A stretch of DNA of 64,000 bases from DAOUJI01 sp965197415 (GCA_965197415.1 OZ240207.1:2852001-2916000), one strand, 5' to 3'. Positions 52,100-60,605 are shown, counted from the first letter of the stretch. Notes: generated from the letters alone by a model not told the origin. A program made the numbers and translations.

Positions 52100-52208
52100 A
52101 TGTCAGACAAAGAACCAAGGCGGGAGACCGCCTACGCTCTGGCGCATCCCCGACACGTTCGAGAACGTGATTAAGGCCCTGGTGAAGCCGGTTAAGGGGA
52201 AAGGCTAA
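52100..52208 (+). pseudogene. small basic protein gene with a +1 frame break
   Basis: AAAGGAGG precedes the ATG at 52100, which opens MSDKEPR and then stops after 24 codons. Skipping one base after codon 7 gives GRPPTLWRIPDTFENVIKAL and VKPVKGKG, which ends at TAA 52206-52208. That stop overlaps the next ATG as TAATG. The good ribosome site in one frame and coupled stop in another indicate a frameshifted gene, programmed frameshifting or a sequencing error. Confidence 0.5.
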
Positions 52209-52417
52209 TGGTTACTCTAGAACGCATACAAGCTATTGAGACTCGTGTAGAGGTTCTGGAGAAAAGTACAGCTTCTCTTACAGACCCTCTAACAAGGGTG
52301 CTGGACCTAACTGGACGGTTTATTGCTCATGCCGAAGCCATTGATAAGCGCATGGACAGGATGGAAGCAACCCTCAATCAAGTGTTGGAGCATGTCCAAG
52401 GACGCACCACTTACTAA
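52208..52417 (+). CDS. 69-residue coiled-coil protein
   Basis: A small helical protein with heptad-like spacing throughout (IQAIETRVEVLEKSTASL, AIDKRMDRMEATLNQVLEHV). It starts at the TAATG overlap with the preceding small frame, so the two are translationally coupled. Its 3' end overlaps the convergent transposase remnant. The function is unknown, probably of mobile-element origin. Confidence 0.6.
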   Translation: MVTLERIQAIETRVEVLEKSTASLTDPLTRVLDLTGRFIAHAEAIDKRMDRMEATLNQVLEHVQGRTTY

Positions 52418-52680
52418 CCCGTAAGTTCCCTGTATCTAAGTCGCTTCCCTTCCATCCCTGAATCATACCCCGTATCTGTTCCACAGTGTCCTTGGGCCGT
52501 TCATTGTGCCTTCCGGCAAATTCGGAGGCGTACCGCCCTACATGCTTGTGACTAATGTGGTGATACGTTCCAGTTATCCCACGATTCAGCATCGCCCAGA
52601 AACTCTCAATCCCGTTTGTCGTAGCCATGCCCTTCACGTATTCTCCAGCATTGTATATAAGTCCCTTTCTTTTGTGTCCC
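52374..52680 (-). pseudogene. IS1595/ISXO2-like transposase, C-terminal remnant
   Basis: The minus-strand frame encodes NAGEYVKGMATTNGIESFW, AMLNRGITGTYHHISHKHVG and RYASEFAGRHNERPKDTVEQ, the conserved end of ISXO2-like transposases including the catalytic Glu region. The N-terminal two thirds, with the remaining acidic residues, are missing upstream (beyond about 52680). Only about 85 residues of an expected 250-300 remain. Confidence 0.85.
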
Positions 52681-52715
52681 CTTCTACCGAAAGGGACAGG
52701 TTGAAGGCCCCTAAC

Positions 52716-52758
52716 GGGCGGCACGGCTCTTTAAGGAAGGAGCGTTGCCGTGCCGCCC
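52716..52758. repeat. 12-bp perfect inverted repeat
   Basis: GGGCGGCACGGC (52716-52727) and GCCGTGCCGCCC (52747-52758) with 19 bp between. It may be a terminator at the edge of the mobile element or a terminal repeat; no T run follows. Confidence 0.55.
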
Positions 52759-52841
52759 TTCCGGGGCGACCCTAAAGGTGGCTGGCGCATTCGTAAGGAA
52801 CGGGTGGCCGGGGGCGGCGTCCGCACGCCGCCTGGGGGCGC

Positions 52842-52847
52842 TATAAT
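52842..52847 (+). promoter_or_regulatory. -10 box six bases before the ABC exporter start
   Basis: A perfect TATAAT (52842-52847) stands 6 nt before the ATG at 52854 and no Shine-Dalgarno is present, implying a leaderless mRNA. No good -35 box is seen 17 bp upstream. Confidence 0.5.
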
Positions 52848-52853
52848 GCACCG

Positions 52854-55004
52854 ATGCCCATTCTCCTCCGACTGGCAGGATACGCCCTGCGCATCTCTCC
52901 CTTCCGCCTCGTCCTGGCATACGTCTGCCTCATAGGCTCCACCCTCCTTTCTCTGGCGATTCCTCGTCTGCTCGGCACCGCAATTGACAAAGTCCTGGAG
53001 AGCGGCGATTCCGGTGTGCTGATATGGCTGGCCGCAACAGTGCTGGTCATAAGCCTGGCCGCCGGAGCTTTCCACTACGGGCAGACCTACTTGTCCGAGT
53101 ACATCTCCCAGCACGTGGCCTACCGGCTTCGCCACAACTTCCTGGCCCGCCTCCAAGCCCTCAGCTACGCCTTCCACGATCGGCACAAGACCGGAGACCT
53201 GATGTCCAGGGCCGCCGCCGACGTGGAGAGCATCCGCTGGTTCGTGTCTTTCGGTCTCATATACTCCGTCCACATAATCACGCTGCTTGTGGCCGTGTCG
53301 GTCTTGCTCATCACCATATCCTGGGACCTGGGCCTGCTCGGCTTGGCGGCCGTTCCAGTGGCCGTGAACATCGCCGTCGCCATGACCCGCAGGTTCAGGC
53401 GGATGTGGCGGGAGGTGCAGGAAGACACCGGGCGCATGTCGACGGTCCTCCAGGAAAACCTGTCCGGGATGAGAGTCGTCAAGACTTTCGGCGCGGAGGA
53501 ACGGCAGATGGAGAAGTTCGGCCAGGCCGCGACCGTCGTCTCCGAAAAGACCTTCGCCGTCAGCCGCCTTCACGCGGCAAACTCGTCCCTGCTGAACATG
53601 CTCTTTACCTTGGTGACCGCCCTGGTGGTCTGGTACGGCGGCACCAAGATCATCAATGGCTACGATGCCGCCGCCGGCCTGTTCCTGGGACTGACTCCCG
53701 GCGAGCTTACCCAGTTCGTCCTCTACATGGGACTTCTGGTCTTCCCCATACGCATGTCCGGGTGGGTGGTCAACAACTTCGCCAGGGCCATAGCCGCCGG
53801 AACGCGCATCTTCTACGTCATCGACGCCCAATCCCCCGTCCAGGAGAAAGAAAACGCCCAGCACCTGGAGCGAGCCGAAGGCCGAGTCTCCTTCGAAGCC
53901 GTGCGCTTCCACTACGGCCCCCCACTCCCCTCTCCCCCCGCGGGAGAGGGCCAGGGTGAGGGGGCATCAGAACCCCAGCCCCACGGAGGTCAAACCCCAG
54001 ACCCCCTCTCCCCCCGGGAGAGGGCCGGGGTGAGGGACGAGGAATCCATCCCCTCTCCCCTGGCGGGAGAGGGCCAGGGTGAGGGGGAACCAGACTCTCA
54101 AACCCCAGACCCCCTCTCCCCCCGGGAGAGGGCCGGGGTGAGGGAGAAGGAATCCATCCCCTCTCCCCTCGCGGGAGAGGGTCAGGGTGAGGGGGAATCA
54201 GACTCTCAGACCGCAGACCCCCTCTCCCCCCGGGAGAGGGCCGGGGTGAGGGAGTCCCACCCCGAAGTCCTCCGGAACATAAACCTGACCATAGAACCCG
54301 GTCAACGAGTGGCGGTCCTGGGCGCGCCCGGAAGCGGCAAGAGCGCCATGGTGTCCCTTATTCCCCGGTTCTACGACGTAACATCCGGGCGAATCACCCT
54401 GGACAACGTGGACGTTCGAGACCTGAACCTGCGCAGCCTGCGAAGGAACGTGGCCATCGTCCCCCAGGACGTGTTCCTGTTCGCCGCCACAATCAGGGAG
54501 AACATCGCCTACGGAGTGCCAAACGCCCCTCTGGAGGATGTGATAGAGGCGGCCAGGTCCGCCCAGATACACGAATTCATAGACAGCCTCCCGGACAAGT
54601 ACGAGACCCTGGTGGGCGAGCGGGGAATCACCCTGTCCGGCGGCCAACGCCAGCGGGTCGCCCTTGCCCGCACGCTGCTGATGGACCCTCCCGTCCTCTT
54701 GCTGGACGACTCCACCTCCAGCGTCGACGTGGACACGGAGGCCCTGATACAGCGGGCCCTGGAAGAGGTGATGAAGGGCCGCACCACCATCGCAATCACC
54801 CACAGGATAAGCGCCGTCAGAAAAGCCGACCTCGTCCTTGTCATGGAGGGCGGCCGCATCGTGGAGAGGGGCACACACGACGAGCTGATGGCCCTGAACG
54901 GCCTCTACCGGGAGATATACAGGATTCAGCTGGAGATGGAAGGGGACCTGGCGGACGGGACCTGGGCTGGGGACGGAGCTGACGGTCAGGGTCGTGCGCT
55001 ATGA
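52854..55004 (+). CDS. ABC exporter half-transporter A with in-frame repeat insertion
   Basis: A 716-residue type IV ABC exporter subunit: six membrane helices within residues 1-320, then the ATPase. Walker A is GAPGSGKS (490-497), the signature LSGGQ (594-598), Walker B ends in Asp618-Asp619 where the second residue should be the catalytic Glu. Removing residues about 357-467, which are encoded by palindromic repeats, gives the normal length of about 605. The insertion lies at the start of the nucleotide-binding domain, after FEAVRFHYGP and before VLRNINLTIEPGQRVAVLG, a surface beta-strand loop. The stop overlaps the next start as ATGA. Confidence 0.92.
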   Translation: MPILLRLAGYALRISPFRLVLAYVCLIGSTLLSLAIPRLLGTAIDKVLESGDSGVLIWLAATVLVISLAAGAFHYGQTYLSEYISQHVAYRLRHNFLARLQALSYAFHDRHKTGDLMSRAAADVESIRWFVSFGLIYSVHIITLLVAVSVLLITISWDLGLLGLAAVPVAVNIAVAMTRRFRRMWREVQEDTGRMSTVLQENLSGMRVVKTFGAEERQMEKFGQAATVVSEKTFAVSRLHAANSSLLNMLFTLVTALVVWYGGTKIINGYDAAAGLFLGLTPGELTQFVLYMGLLVFPIRMSGWVVNNFARAIAAGTRIFYVIDAQSPVQEKENAQHLERAEGRVSFEAVRFHYGPPLPSPPAGEGQGEGASEPQPHGGQTPDPLSPRERAGVRDEESIPSPLAGEGQGEGEPDSQTPDPLSPRERAGVREKESIPSPLAGEGQGEGESDSQTADPLSPRERAGVRESHPEVLRNINLTIEPGQRVAVLGAPGSGKSAMVSLIPRFYDVTSGRITLDNVDVRDLNLRSLRRNVAIVPQDVFLFAATIRENIAYGVPNAPLEDVIEAARSAQIHEFIDSLPDKYETLVGERGITLSGGQRQRVALARTLLMDPPVLLLDDSTSSVDVDTEALIQRALEEVMKGRTTIAITHRISAVRKADLVLVMEGGRIVERGTHDELMALNGLYREIYRIQLEMEGDLADGTWAGDGADGQGRAL
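53923..54255 (+). repeat. tandem in-frame palindromic repeat array (108-bp unit)
   Basis: Three copies of a two-palindrome unit. Type A reads CCCCTCTCCCC-GCGGGAGAGGG then CCAGGGTGAGGGGG; type B reads CCCCCTCTCCCC-CCGGGAGAGGG then CCGGGGTGAGGG. Type B copies begin at 53991, 54099 and 54207, exactly 108 bp (36 codons) apart. The first unit is 15 bp longer. Each unit encodes SPLAGEGQGEG followed by DPLSPRERAGVR, with no stop or frame shift. Confidence 0.95.
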
Positions 55005-56800
55005 GGGGCGGCAGCAGGGCAATCCATCGACGAATGGGCGCCGCGGCCGAGGCGGCGGAAAACCGGCAAGGCTACGACTACCGGCTGGTGTTCCGCATGA
55101 TGGCCTTCGTCAAGCCCGACAAGGGCAAGGTCGTCGTCTCCGTGGCAGCCATGTTCATCTTTTCCGGCACGGTGGTGGCGGCTCCCTGGCTCATCGAGAG
55201 GGCCATCGACAGCGTCGTTGCCCACCGGGACGCCAACGGCCTCCGCATGGCCGCCATTCTCCTGGCCGTCAACGCCGTGGTCGGATACTTCAGCAACTTC
55301 ATCCACCTGGCCACCATGTCCAGGGTCGGGCAAAACCTGCTGCTTAGGCTTCGAAGGGCCACCTTCGACCATCTCCAGCGGCTGTCCATGTCTTACTACG
55401 ACCGTGCTGAGGTGGGCGGCATCATGTCGCGGGTCCAGAACGACGTCCAGCAGCTCCAGGAGTTCCTTTCCATATTCGTCCTGGCGTTGAGCGATCTGGT
55501 CGTCTTGGTGGGAATCGTAGTGGCTATGCTCCTGATGAATGCGGAACTGGCCTTGATCACCTTCTCGGTAGTGCCTGTTCTGCTGGTCATGATGGTCTTA
55601 TGGCAGCGATATGCCCTGCGGATCTTCATGCGAGTCCGTCGTGAAGTGGCCCACGTCAACTCGGAGCTTCAGGAGAACATTTCGGGAATTCGGGTGATTC
55701 AGAGTCTGGACCGGCAGGACGAGAACCTCAGTCAGTTCGACGACGCCAACCGGCGCTACGTGGACACCAGCATGAACGCCACGCGGCTGTCCGCGGCTCT
55801 GAACCCGTCGGTGGAGCTTGTTTCGGCGGTGTCCACCGCTTTGGTGATAATCTTCGGCGGACTCATGGTGTTGGACGGGAACATCGAGGTCGTGGGAGTG
55901 CTGGTGGCGTTCGCCCTGTACATCCAACGTTTCTTCGACCCCATACGCTCCCTCACCATGCAGTACGGTCAACTCCAAAGGGCCGTGGCTTCTGGCCGGC
56001 ACATCTTCGAGATTCTCGACACGGAGCCGTTGATACAGGACAGGCCTGGAGCGCCTCCTATGCCGCCTCTCATGGGAGAAGTGCGCTATGAAGGGGTCAG
56101 CTTTCACTACATCCCCGGAATGCCTGTGCTCAAGGACGTTGACCTCGTCATCCGACCGGGAGAGAGGGTTGCGCTGGCTGGGCCGACAGGGGCGGGCAAA
56201 ACTACGTTGGCCTCTCTTATTTCCCGCTTGTATGACGTAACCGACGGTCGTGTGCTAGTCGACGGCCATGACGTACGCGACGTAGCGAGGACCAGCCTGA
56301 ACCACCAGGTCAGCGTAGTGAGCCAGGAGCCGTTTCTGTTTTCGGGCACGATCATGGACAACATCCGGTTCGCCAACCCTGACGCTTCCGATGAAGAGGT
56401 CATCCAGGCGTCCCGGGCGGTCGGCGCCCACGGGTTCATACAACAGCTGGAAGCGGGCTACGACGCTCAGGTCGAGGAGCGGGGGATCAACTTCAGCCCG
56501 GGCCAGCGACAGTTGATATCCCTGGCCAGGGCCCTGGTGGCCAAGCCGAAGATTGTAGTGCTGGATGAGGCCACGGCCTCCGTGGACTCAAAGACGGAGC
56601 TGATGGTCCAGAACGCGCTGGAACGAGTCCTGGAGGGAAGGACTTCCATCATCATCGCCCACCGCTTTTCGACCATCCGCAGGGCGGACCGTGTGGTTGT
56701 GATGGACCAGGGAAGCGTCGTCGAGCAGGGCAGTCACCAACAGCTCCTGGAGCAGAAGGGCCTCTATGCCCGCCTCTACGCCCTCAACGCCCAGGACTGA
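55001..56800 (+). CDS. ABC exporter half-transporter B
   Basis: A 599-residue partner of the preceding gene. Membrane domain at about 30-330; Walker A GPTGAGKTT (394-402), signature FSPGQ (498-502) in place of LSGGQ, Walker B with Asp522 and the catalytic Glu523. Together with Asp619 of subunit A, the altered signature marks one degenerate and one active ATP site, as in heterodimeric exporters such as BmrCD or TM287/288. It starts within the ATGA overlap, so expression is coupled. The cargo is unknown. Confidence 0.94.
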   Translation: MRGGSRAIHRRMGAAAEAAENRQGYDYRLVFRMMAFVKPDKGKVVVSVAAMFIFSGTVVAAPWLIERAIDSVVAHRDANGLRMAAILLAVNAVVGYFSNFIHLATMSRVGQNLLLRLRRATFDHLQRLSMSYYDRAEVGGIMSRVQNDVQQLQEFLSIFVLALSDLVVLVGIVVAMLLMNAELALITFSVVPVLLVMMVLWQRYALRIFMRVRREVAHVNSELQENISGIRVIQSLDRQDENLSQFDDANRRYVDTSMNATRLSAALNPSVELVSAVSTALVIIFGGLMVLDGNIEVVGVLVAFALYIQRFFDPIRSLTMQYGQLQRAVASGRHIFEILDTEPLIQDRPGAPPMPPLMGEVRYEGVSFHYIPGMPVLKDVDLVIRPGERVALAGPTGAGKTTLASLISRLYDVTDGRVLVDGHDVRDVARTSLNHQVSVVSQEPFLFSGTIMDNIRFANPDASDEEVIQASRAVGAHGFIQQLEAGYDAQVEERGINFSPGQRQLISLARALVAKPKIVVLDEATASVDSKTELMVQNALERVLEGRTSIIIAHRFSTIRRADRVVVMDQGSVVEQGSHQQLLEQKGLYARLYALNAQD

Positions 56801-56865
56801 CCGACGTTCCTTCTACAGTTTATTCTGGGTGTCTGTCAGCCCTTTTGCACCTGGGCCTCCCTCTA

Positions 56866-56895
56866 CCCCGTTCGGCCTGAGCCTGTCGACGGCCC
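56866..56895. repeat. CCGTTCGGCCTGAGCCTGTCGA-type repeat fragment
   Basis: CCCCGTTCGGCCTGAGCC and TGTCGACGGCCC resemble the dispersed CCGTTCGGGCTGAGCTTGTCGAAG family known from many bacterial genomes; a related piece lies at about 9555-9575. It is in the 175-bp gap before the ThDP enzyme genes. Confidence 0.5.
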
Positions 56896-56975
56896 GCCGC
56901 TTTGACATGAGAATAGCCTGCTGATATATTCCCCCTTGGCTTCAATGCCTCTAAGTTCAATTCCCAAGGAGAACC

Positions 56976-57485
56976 ATGGCTCAGTGGGCCCAGACGATCG
57001 TTGACTGCCTGAAAGAATCGGACATATCCTTCATCACCTTCGTGCCCGACGTCAACATTGGGCAGATCATTCCTCTGATGGAGGAGGACCCCTACTTCCA
57101 CGTGGTCTACGCCGCCAGGGAAGAGGAGGCTGTGGGCATCGCCGTGGGAGCTTACGCCGCGGGACGGAAGTCGGCGGTTTTCATGCAGTCCAGCGGTTTC
57201 GGCAACAGCATCAATGCAGTGGCCAGCCTCTGCGTGCCCTTCCGCACACCCATTCCCTTCTTCATCAACATGAGAGGAGACTTGGGAGAGTTCAATATCG
57301 CCCAGGTCCCGATGGGGAAGGCGACTCGGCCAATCCTGGACCTTTTCGGCCTGCCCCACTACACAATCACCGAGGAGGAAGGCCTCGACCGGACCGTCAA
57401 AGGCGCAATGCAGCTTTGCTATGCCTCGCGACAGCCGGTGGCCCTATGCCTGACTCCCCTTCTCCACGGGGGCAAGATTGCATAG
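56976..57485 (+). CDS. ThDP-dependent decarboxylase-like alpha (PYR) subunit
   Basis: A 169-residue N-terminal ThDP domain like sulfopyruvate/phosphonopyruvate decarboxylase alpha subunits. The cofactor-activating Glu is in AAREEEAVGIAVGAYAAG (about residue 51). AVFMQSSGFGNSINAVASL follows. AAGGAG precedes the ATG. It overlaps the beta subunit gene by 8 bp and the two form one enzyme. The 2-oxoacid substrate is unknown. Confidence 0.88.
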   Translation: MAQWAQTIVDCLKESDISFITFVPDVNIGQIIPLMEEDPYFHVVYAAREEEAVGIAVGAYAAGRKSAVFMQSSGFGNSINAVASLCVPFRTPIPFFINMRGDLGEFNIAQVPMGKATRPILDLFGLPHYTITEEEGLDRTVKGAMQLCYASRQPVALCLTPLLHGGKIA

Positions 57486-58032
57486 ATTCGAAGCAACCAA
57501 GCTGGTGTTGAGTCTTGTGGGAGACAGTCCCATCGTGAGCAACCTGGGACCGACCACCGACGAGCTGTGGCACGCCGGACATCGAGACCGCAACTTCTAC
57601 ACCTATGGCGCCATGGGCCTTTGCTCGTCCATTGCCCTTGGAGTCGCGCTGTCCACCACCGAAAAGGTCATATCCCTGGACGGCGACGGCTCCATGCTGA
57701 TGAACTTGGGCGGAGTGGCCACCGTTGGCCGCGAGTACCCGGCCAACCTGATCATCATAGTTTGGGACAACCAGGAGTGGGGCCAAACGGGACACCAACC
57801 CAGCCACACCGCCGTCAGGACGGACCTGGAACAGGTGGCCCAATCCTGCGGCATCACCCAGACGACTACGGTGCGCGCCGTCGAGGACTTGGAGCTTGCG
57901 CTGAGGACCGCGCTGGAGACTCCTGGCCCCTGGTTCATTGTCGCCAAGGTGGAGGAAGTCGGCTACATGCCCGTTTCCCCCATCGAGCCGGAAATGACCC
58001 TGTACAGGTTTCGCAAGAGCTTCACCGGCTAG
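57478..58032 (+). CDS. ThDP-dependent decarboxylase-like beta (PP) subunit
   Basis: A 184-residue C-terminal ThDP domain. The magnesium/ThDP motif runs from GDGSMLMN to WDNQEW with the usual spacing of about 25-30 residues, preceded by FYTYGAMGLCSSIALGVAL. It starts at TTG 57478 within the alpha gene, so translation is coupled. Confidence 0.88.
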   Translation: MHRFEATKLVLSLVGDSPIVSNLGPTTDELWHAGHRDRNFYTYGAMGLCSSIALGVALSTTEKVISLDGDGSMLMNLGGVATVGREYPANLIIIVWDNQEWGQTGHQPSHTAVRTDLEQVAQSCGITQTTTVRAVEDLELALRTALETPGPWFIVAKVEEVGYMPVSPIEPEMTLYRFRKSFTG

Positions 58033-58182
58033 GCCTCCCGCTTTCGGCTCTTGGGAGACCAGGAGATTCATCGACATGACTACGCTACGGGCTCCTGTTG
58101 CAAAAACAAGCGCGCTGCTCCGCTGGAACCATGTGAAATCCATGGTTGACATATGGTGTAGAATCGGTAGTCGTAAGGCGCA

Positions 58183-58581
58183 TTGACTGTGGATTCAACA
58201 ACTGACTTCTATACGATCCTTGGTGTGCCGGAGCACACCAACCAAAACGGCATTCGCAGGGCCTACATTGAGAAGGCCTGGAGATGTCACCCCGACGTCA
58301 ACACCAATGTCCCTGAGTCGACCTCTGAGATGAGCGCCGTCAACCGGGCGTACGCAACACTCTCTAGTCCCGCTCTCAGAGCCGACTATGACGCCCGTCG
58401 CCACGCTGTATACGTGACCCGAAGCCCTCTTCTTAACGACTCCTCAATAGTCTACGTTGACACATGGGCTTCTGGGAGGGCTAGAGGTCGATCGTCGTCG
58501 TATAGGCACAAAAGGGATCATGGCCTGTTCGGACTGGCCACGTCTACGCTGCGCCGCTTCTGCCGCTTCGTCTCCGGCTAG
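58183..58581 (+). CDS. J-domain protein
   Basis: A 132-residue protein with an N-terminal J domain (DFYTILGVPEHTNQNGIRRAYIEKAWRCHPDV), including HPD, which stimulates DnaK-type Hsp70. The rest is a short basic tail without G/F or zinc-finger regions. The start may be TTG 58183 or GTG 58189; TAGAAT lies at 58159-58164. Confidence 0.8.
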   Translation: MTVDSTTDFYTILGVPEHTNQNGIRRAYIEKAWRCHPDVNTNVPESTSEMSAVNRAYATLSSPALRADYDARRHAVYVTRSPLLNDSSIVYVDTWASGRARGRSSSYRHKRDHGLFGLATSTLRRFCRFVSG

Positions 58582-58669
58582 CTGGCGTCCCGCCCCGAAT
58601 ATACACTTCCTTTCCCTGTCTATCCGCCTTTCCACACATCTACAGCCGTTCTCCAGAGGCTCCAACTCC

Positions 58670-58698
58670 TTGACCAGCGCCCCGTAGGCCCGTAACAT
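58670..58698 (+). promoter_or_regulatory. promoter of tsaD, probably leaderless
   Basis: TTGACC (58670-58675), 17-bp spacer, TAACAT (58693-58698), then 6 nt to the ATG at 58705. No Shine-Dalgarno precedes the ATG. Confidence 0.5.
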
Positions 58699-58704
58699 CC
58701 GCTT

Positions 58705-59742
58705 ATGGCCGTAACCATACTTGGCATTGAGACCTCATGCGACGAGACCGCCGTCGCCGTCGTGCGTGACGGCCGGATTCTGAAGTCCAACGTCATCGCT
58801 TCCCAGGTGGACATCCACTCCCAATATGGTGGCGTGGTCCCCGAGGTGGCCTCCCGCCAGCACATGATTCACATTGCGCCTGTTGTCGAGATGGCCCTTG
58901 ACGAGGCGGAAGTGAGCATGGCTGACCTGGACGCGGTGGCCGTAACCTACGGCCCAGGTCTGGCCGGGTCCCTTCTCGTGGGCCTCAACGTCGCCAAGTC
59001 CTTCAGCTATTCTCTGGGAATCCCAATGCTGGGGGTCAACCACCTTGAGGGGCACATCTACTCAGCCTGGCTCATGGAGGACATCCCCGACCCGGCGAAA
59101 GAGCCGGGGTTTCCGCTTCTCTGCCTGATTGCGTCAGGAGGCCACACCGACTTGGCTCTGATGGAAGACCACGGGAGCTATCGTCTGCTGGGCCGAACCA
59201 GGGACGACGCGGCAGGAGAGGCGTTCGACAAGGCGGCGCGAATATTGGGCTTGGGCTTTCCCGGAGGCCCTTATATTCAAAAGGCGGCAATGGGAGTGAA
59301 CCCGACCCAATCGTTCCCAAGGGCCTGGCTCAGAGGGAGCCACGACTTCAGCTTCAGCGGCGTAAAGACCGCTCTGCTTCACAGGGCGCAGGAACAGGGT
59401 GTGTATCCTCCGCCGGAAGAGGGCGGCCCTGACTCTGGCCAGGTGGCAGATTTGGGGGCGGCCTTCCAGGACTCGGTGGTGGACGTGATGGTCCGCAAGA
59501 CCCTGGAGGCGGCGGAGGTCCACAATGCCTGCGGAATCGTTCTGGGAGGCGGCGTAACCGCCAACGCCTTGCTGCGTGAACGAATGGCCTCAGAATCGGC
59601 TCTGCCCACGCTGCTCCCTCCGCCCGTCCTGTGCACCGACAATGGTGCAATGATCGCCGCGTGCGGGTACTTTCTGCACCAGGCGGGGCGTCATGGGTCG
59701 ATGGACTTGGACGTGGACCCAGGGCTAAGCCTGGGTATGTAG
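58705..59742 (+). CDS. tsaD: tRNA N6-adenosine threonylcarbamoyltransferase
   Basis: A 345-residue TsaD (Kae1/YgjD) that transfers threonylcarbamoyl to A37 of ANN-decoding tRNAs with TsaB/TsaE/TsaC. ILGIETSCDETAVAVV starts the ASKHA fold; His113 and His117 in NHLEGH bind the metal; ASGGHTDL, GRTRDDAAGEAFDKAARILGLGFPGGP and the C-terminal CTDNGAMIAACG are diagnostic. Length is normal. Confidence 0.97.
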   Translation: MAVTILGIETSCDETAVAVVRDGRILKSNVIASQVDIHSQYGGVVPEVASRQHMIHIAPVVEMALDEAEVSMADLDAVAVTYGPGLAGSLLVGLNVAKSFSYSLGIPMLGVNHLEGHIYSAWLMEDIPDPAKEPGFPLLCLIASGGHTDLALMEDHGSYRLLGRTRDDAAGEAFDKAARILGLGFPGGPYIQKAAMGVNPTQSFPRAWLRGSHDFSFSGVKTALLHRAQEQGVYPPPEEGGPDSGQVADLGAAFQDSVVDVMVRKTLEAAEVHNACGIVLGGGVTANALLRERMASESALPTLLPPPVLCTDNGAMIAACGYFLHQAGRHGSMDLDVDPGLSLGM

Positions 59743-59946
59743 TCAGATTGTTTGAGCCGACCTAATCCGGCCCGCCATGCTCTAGACCTGTGTATCACGG
59801 TTGACGGCACAGATATTCTGTGAGAACCCCCAGTACATCGGCGGCCATGAAATAACAGGGATTAGGACTTTCAATGCGTGAGATTGCTGACGAGTCCTTG
59901 TCGGATAGGTCAGAGGAAATTAGTTCAGATGGAAGGGATGGGAGTC

Positions 59947-60351
59947 TTACTCGAGAGGATTTACTGTAGGGACTCCTGTCGGCTCGAAGTCGCGGACGTT
60001 GCGGGTTACGACGGTCAGACCGTGCTCTAACGCGGTGGCGGCGATAAGCAGGTCTGCGCCGTCGTGGTCCAAGGTCGCAGACAACTGTCCCCATCGCCGA
60101 GCCGTGGCGACATCTACGAGAAGAATGCGGTCGCTATACCAGGCCAGAACCCGGTCCAACCAGAGGGACAGTTCCTTAGCGAACGATGGATCGTGCTTCC
60201 GTTGTTGGACGATGCCTCGCTCTATCTCCCCCACGGTAACAACGCTCAAATATAAGTCTGACGTCCGCTGCGCCTCCACCCAGCGAATAGCCTCTGGATT
60301 GCGGTCACGCCTGCGGAGGGCCGACAAGATGTCGGTGTCTAGGAGAAACAT
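59947..60351 (-). CDS. PIN-domain toxin (VapC/FitB-like)
   Basis: A 134-residue PIN domain with Asp5 (LLDTDIL), Glu42 (GEIERGI), Asp100 (GADLLIAATALEHGL) and Asp121 (TRNVRDFE). It starts at the TAATG overlap with the upstream Phd-like antitoxin. The target RNA is unknown. Confidence 0.88.
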   Translation of the reverse strand: MFLLDTDILSALRRRDRNPEAIRWVEAQRTSDLYLSVVTVGEIERGIVQQRKHDPSFAKELSLWLDRVLAWYSDRILLVDVATARRWGQLSATLDHDGADLLIAATALEHGLTVVTRNVRDFEPTGVPTVNPLE

Positions 60352-60605
60352 TACAAATCTAGGGGCCGGGCGCCAAGAGACAACCGCTGGAATTCCTGGT
60401 CGTCCTGCGGGATTTGAAGAAGCAGTTCACCCAGAGTCGGAGCGTCAGCCTTCTCCAAGCGGCAAAGTCGCTCGTACTCCTCCGCAGCCAGCACGACCAC
60501 GGCGGGCTGCCCACGCCGAGTTACTCGCTGAGGTTCACCGGTTAGCGCAGCATTGACCAGAGCGCTGAACTTGTTCTTTGCATCCTGTAGAGGCCACTCT
60601 GACAT
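60351..60605 (-). CDS. Phd/YefM-family antitoxin
   Basis: An 84-residue antitoxin (WPLQDAKNKFSALVNAALTGEPQRVTRRGQPAVVVLAAEEYERL) with an acidic, flexible tail. Together with the PIN gene it forms a coupled pair (1-nt overlap). Its own promoter lies 30 bp upstream and is probably bound by the antitoxin. Confidence 0.9.
   Translation of the reverse strand: MSEWPLQDAKNKFSALVNAALTGEPQRVTRRGQPAVVVLAAEEYERLCRLEKADAPTLGELLLQIPQDDQEFQRLSLGARPLDL

Noticed and set aside
52731..53912. 393-codon minus-strand frame opposite the ABC exporter
   Set aside because: Antisense of the membrane domain; no domain match.
53923..54255. Possible CRISPR array
   Set aside because: The units are GC-rich palindromes without unique spacers, the period is a multiple of three, and the whole stretch is an open part of an ABC exporter gene.
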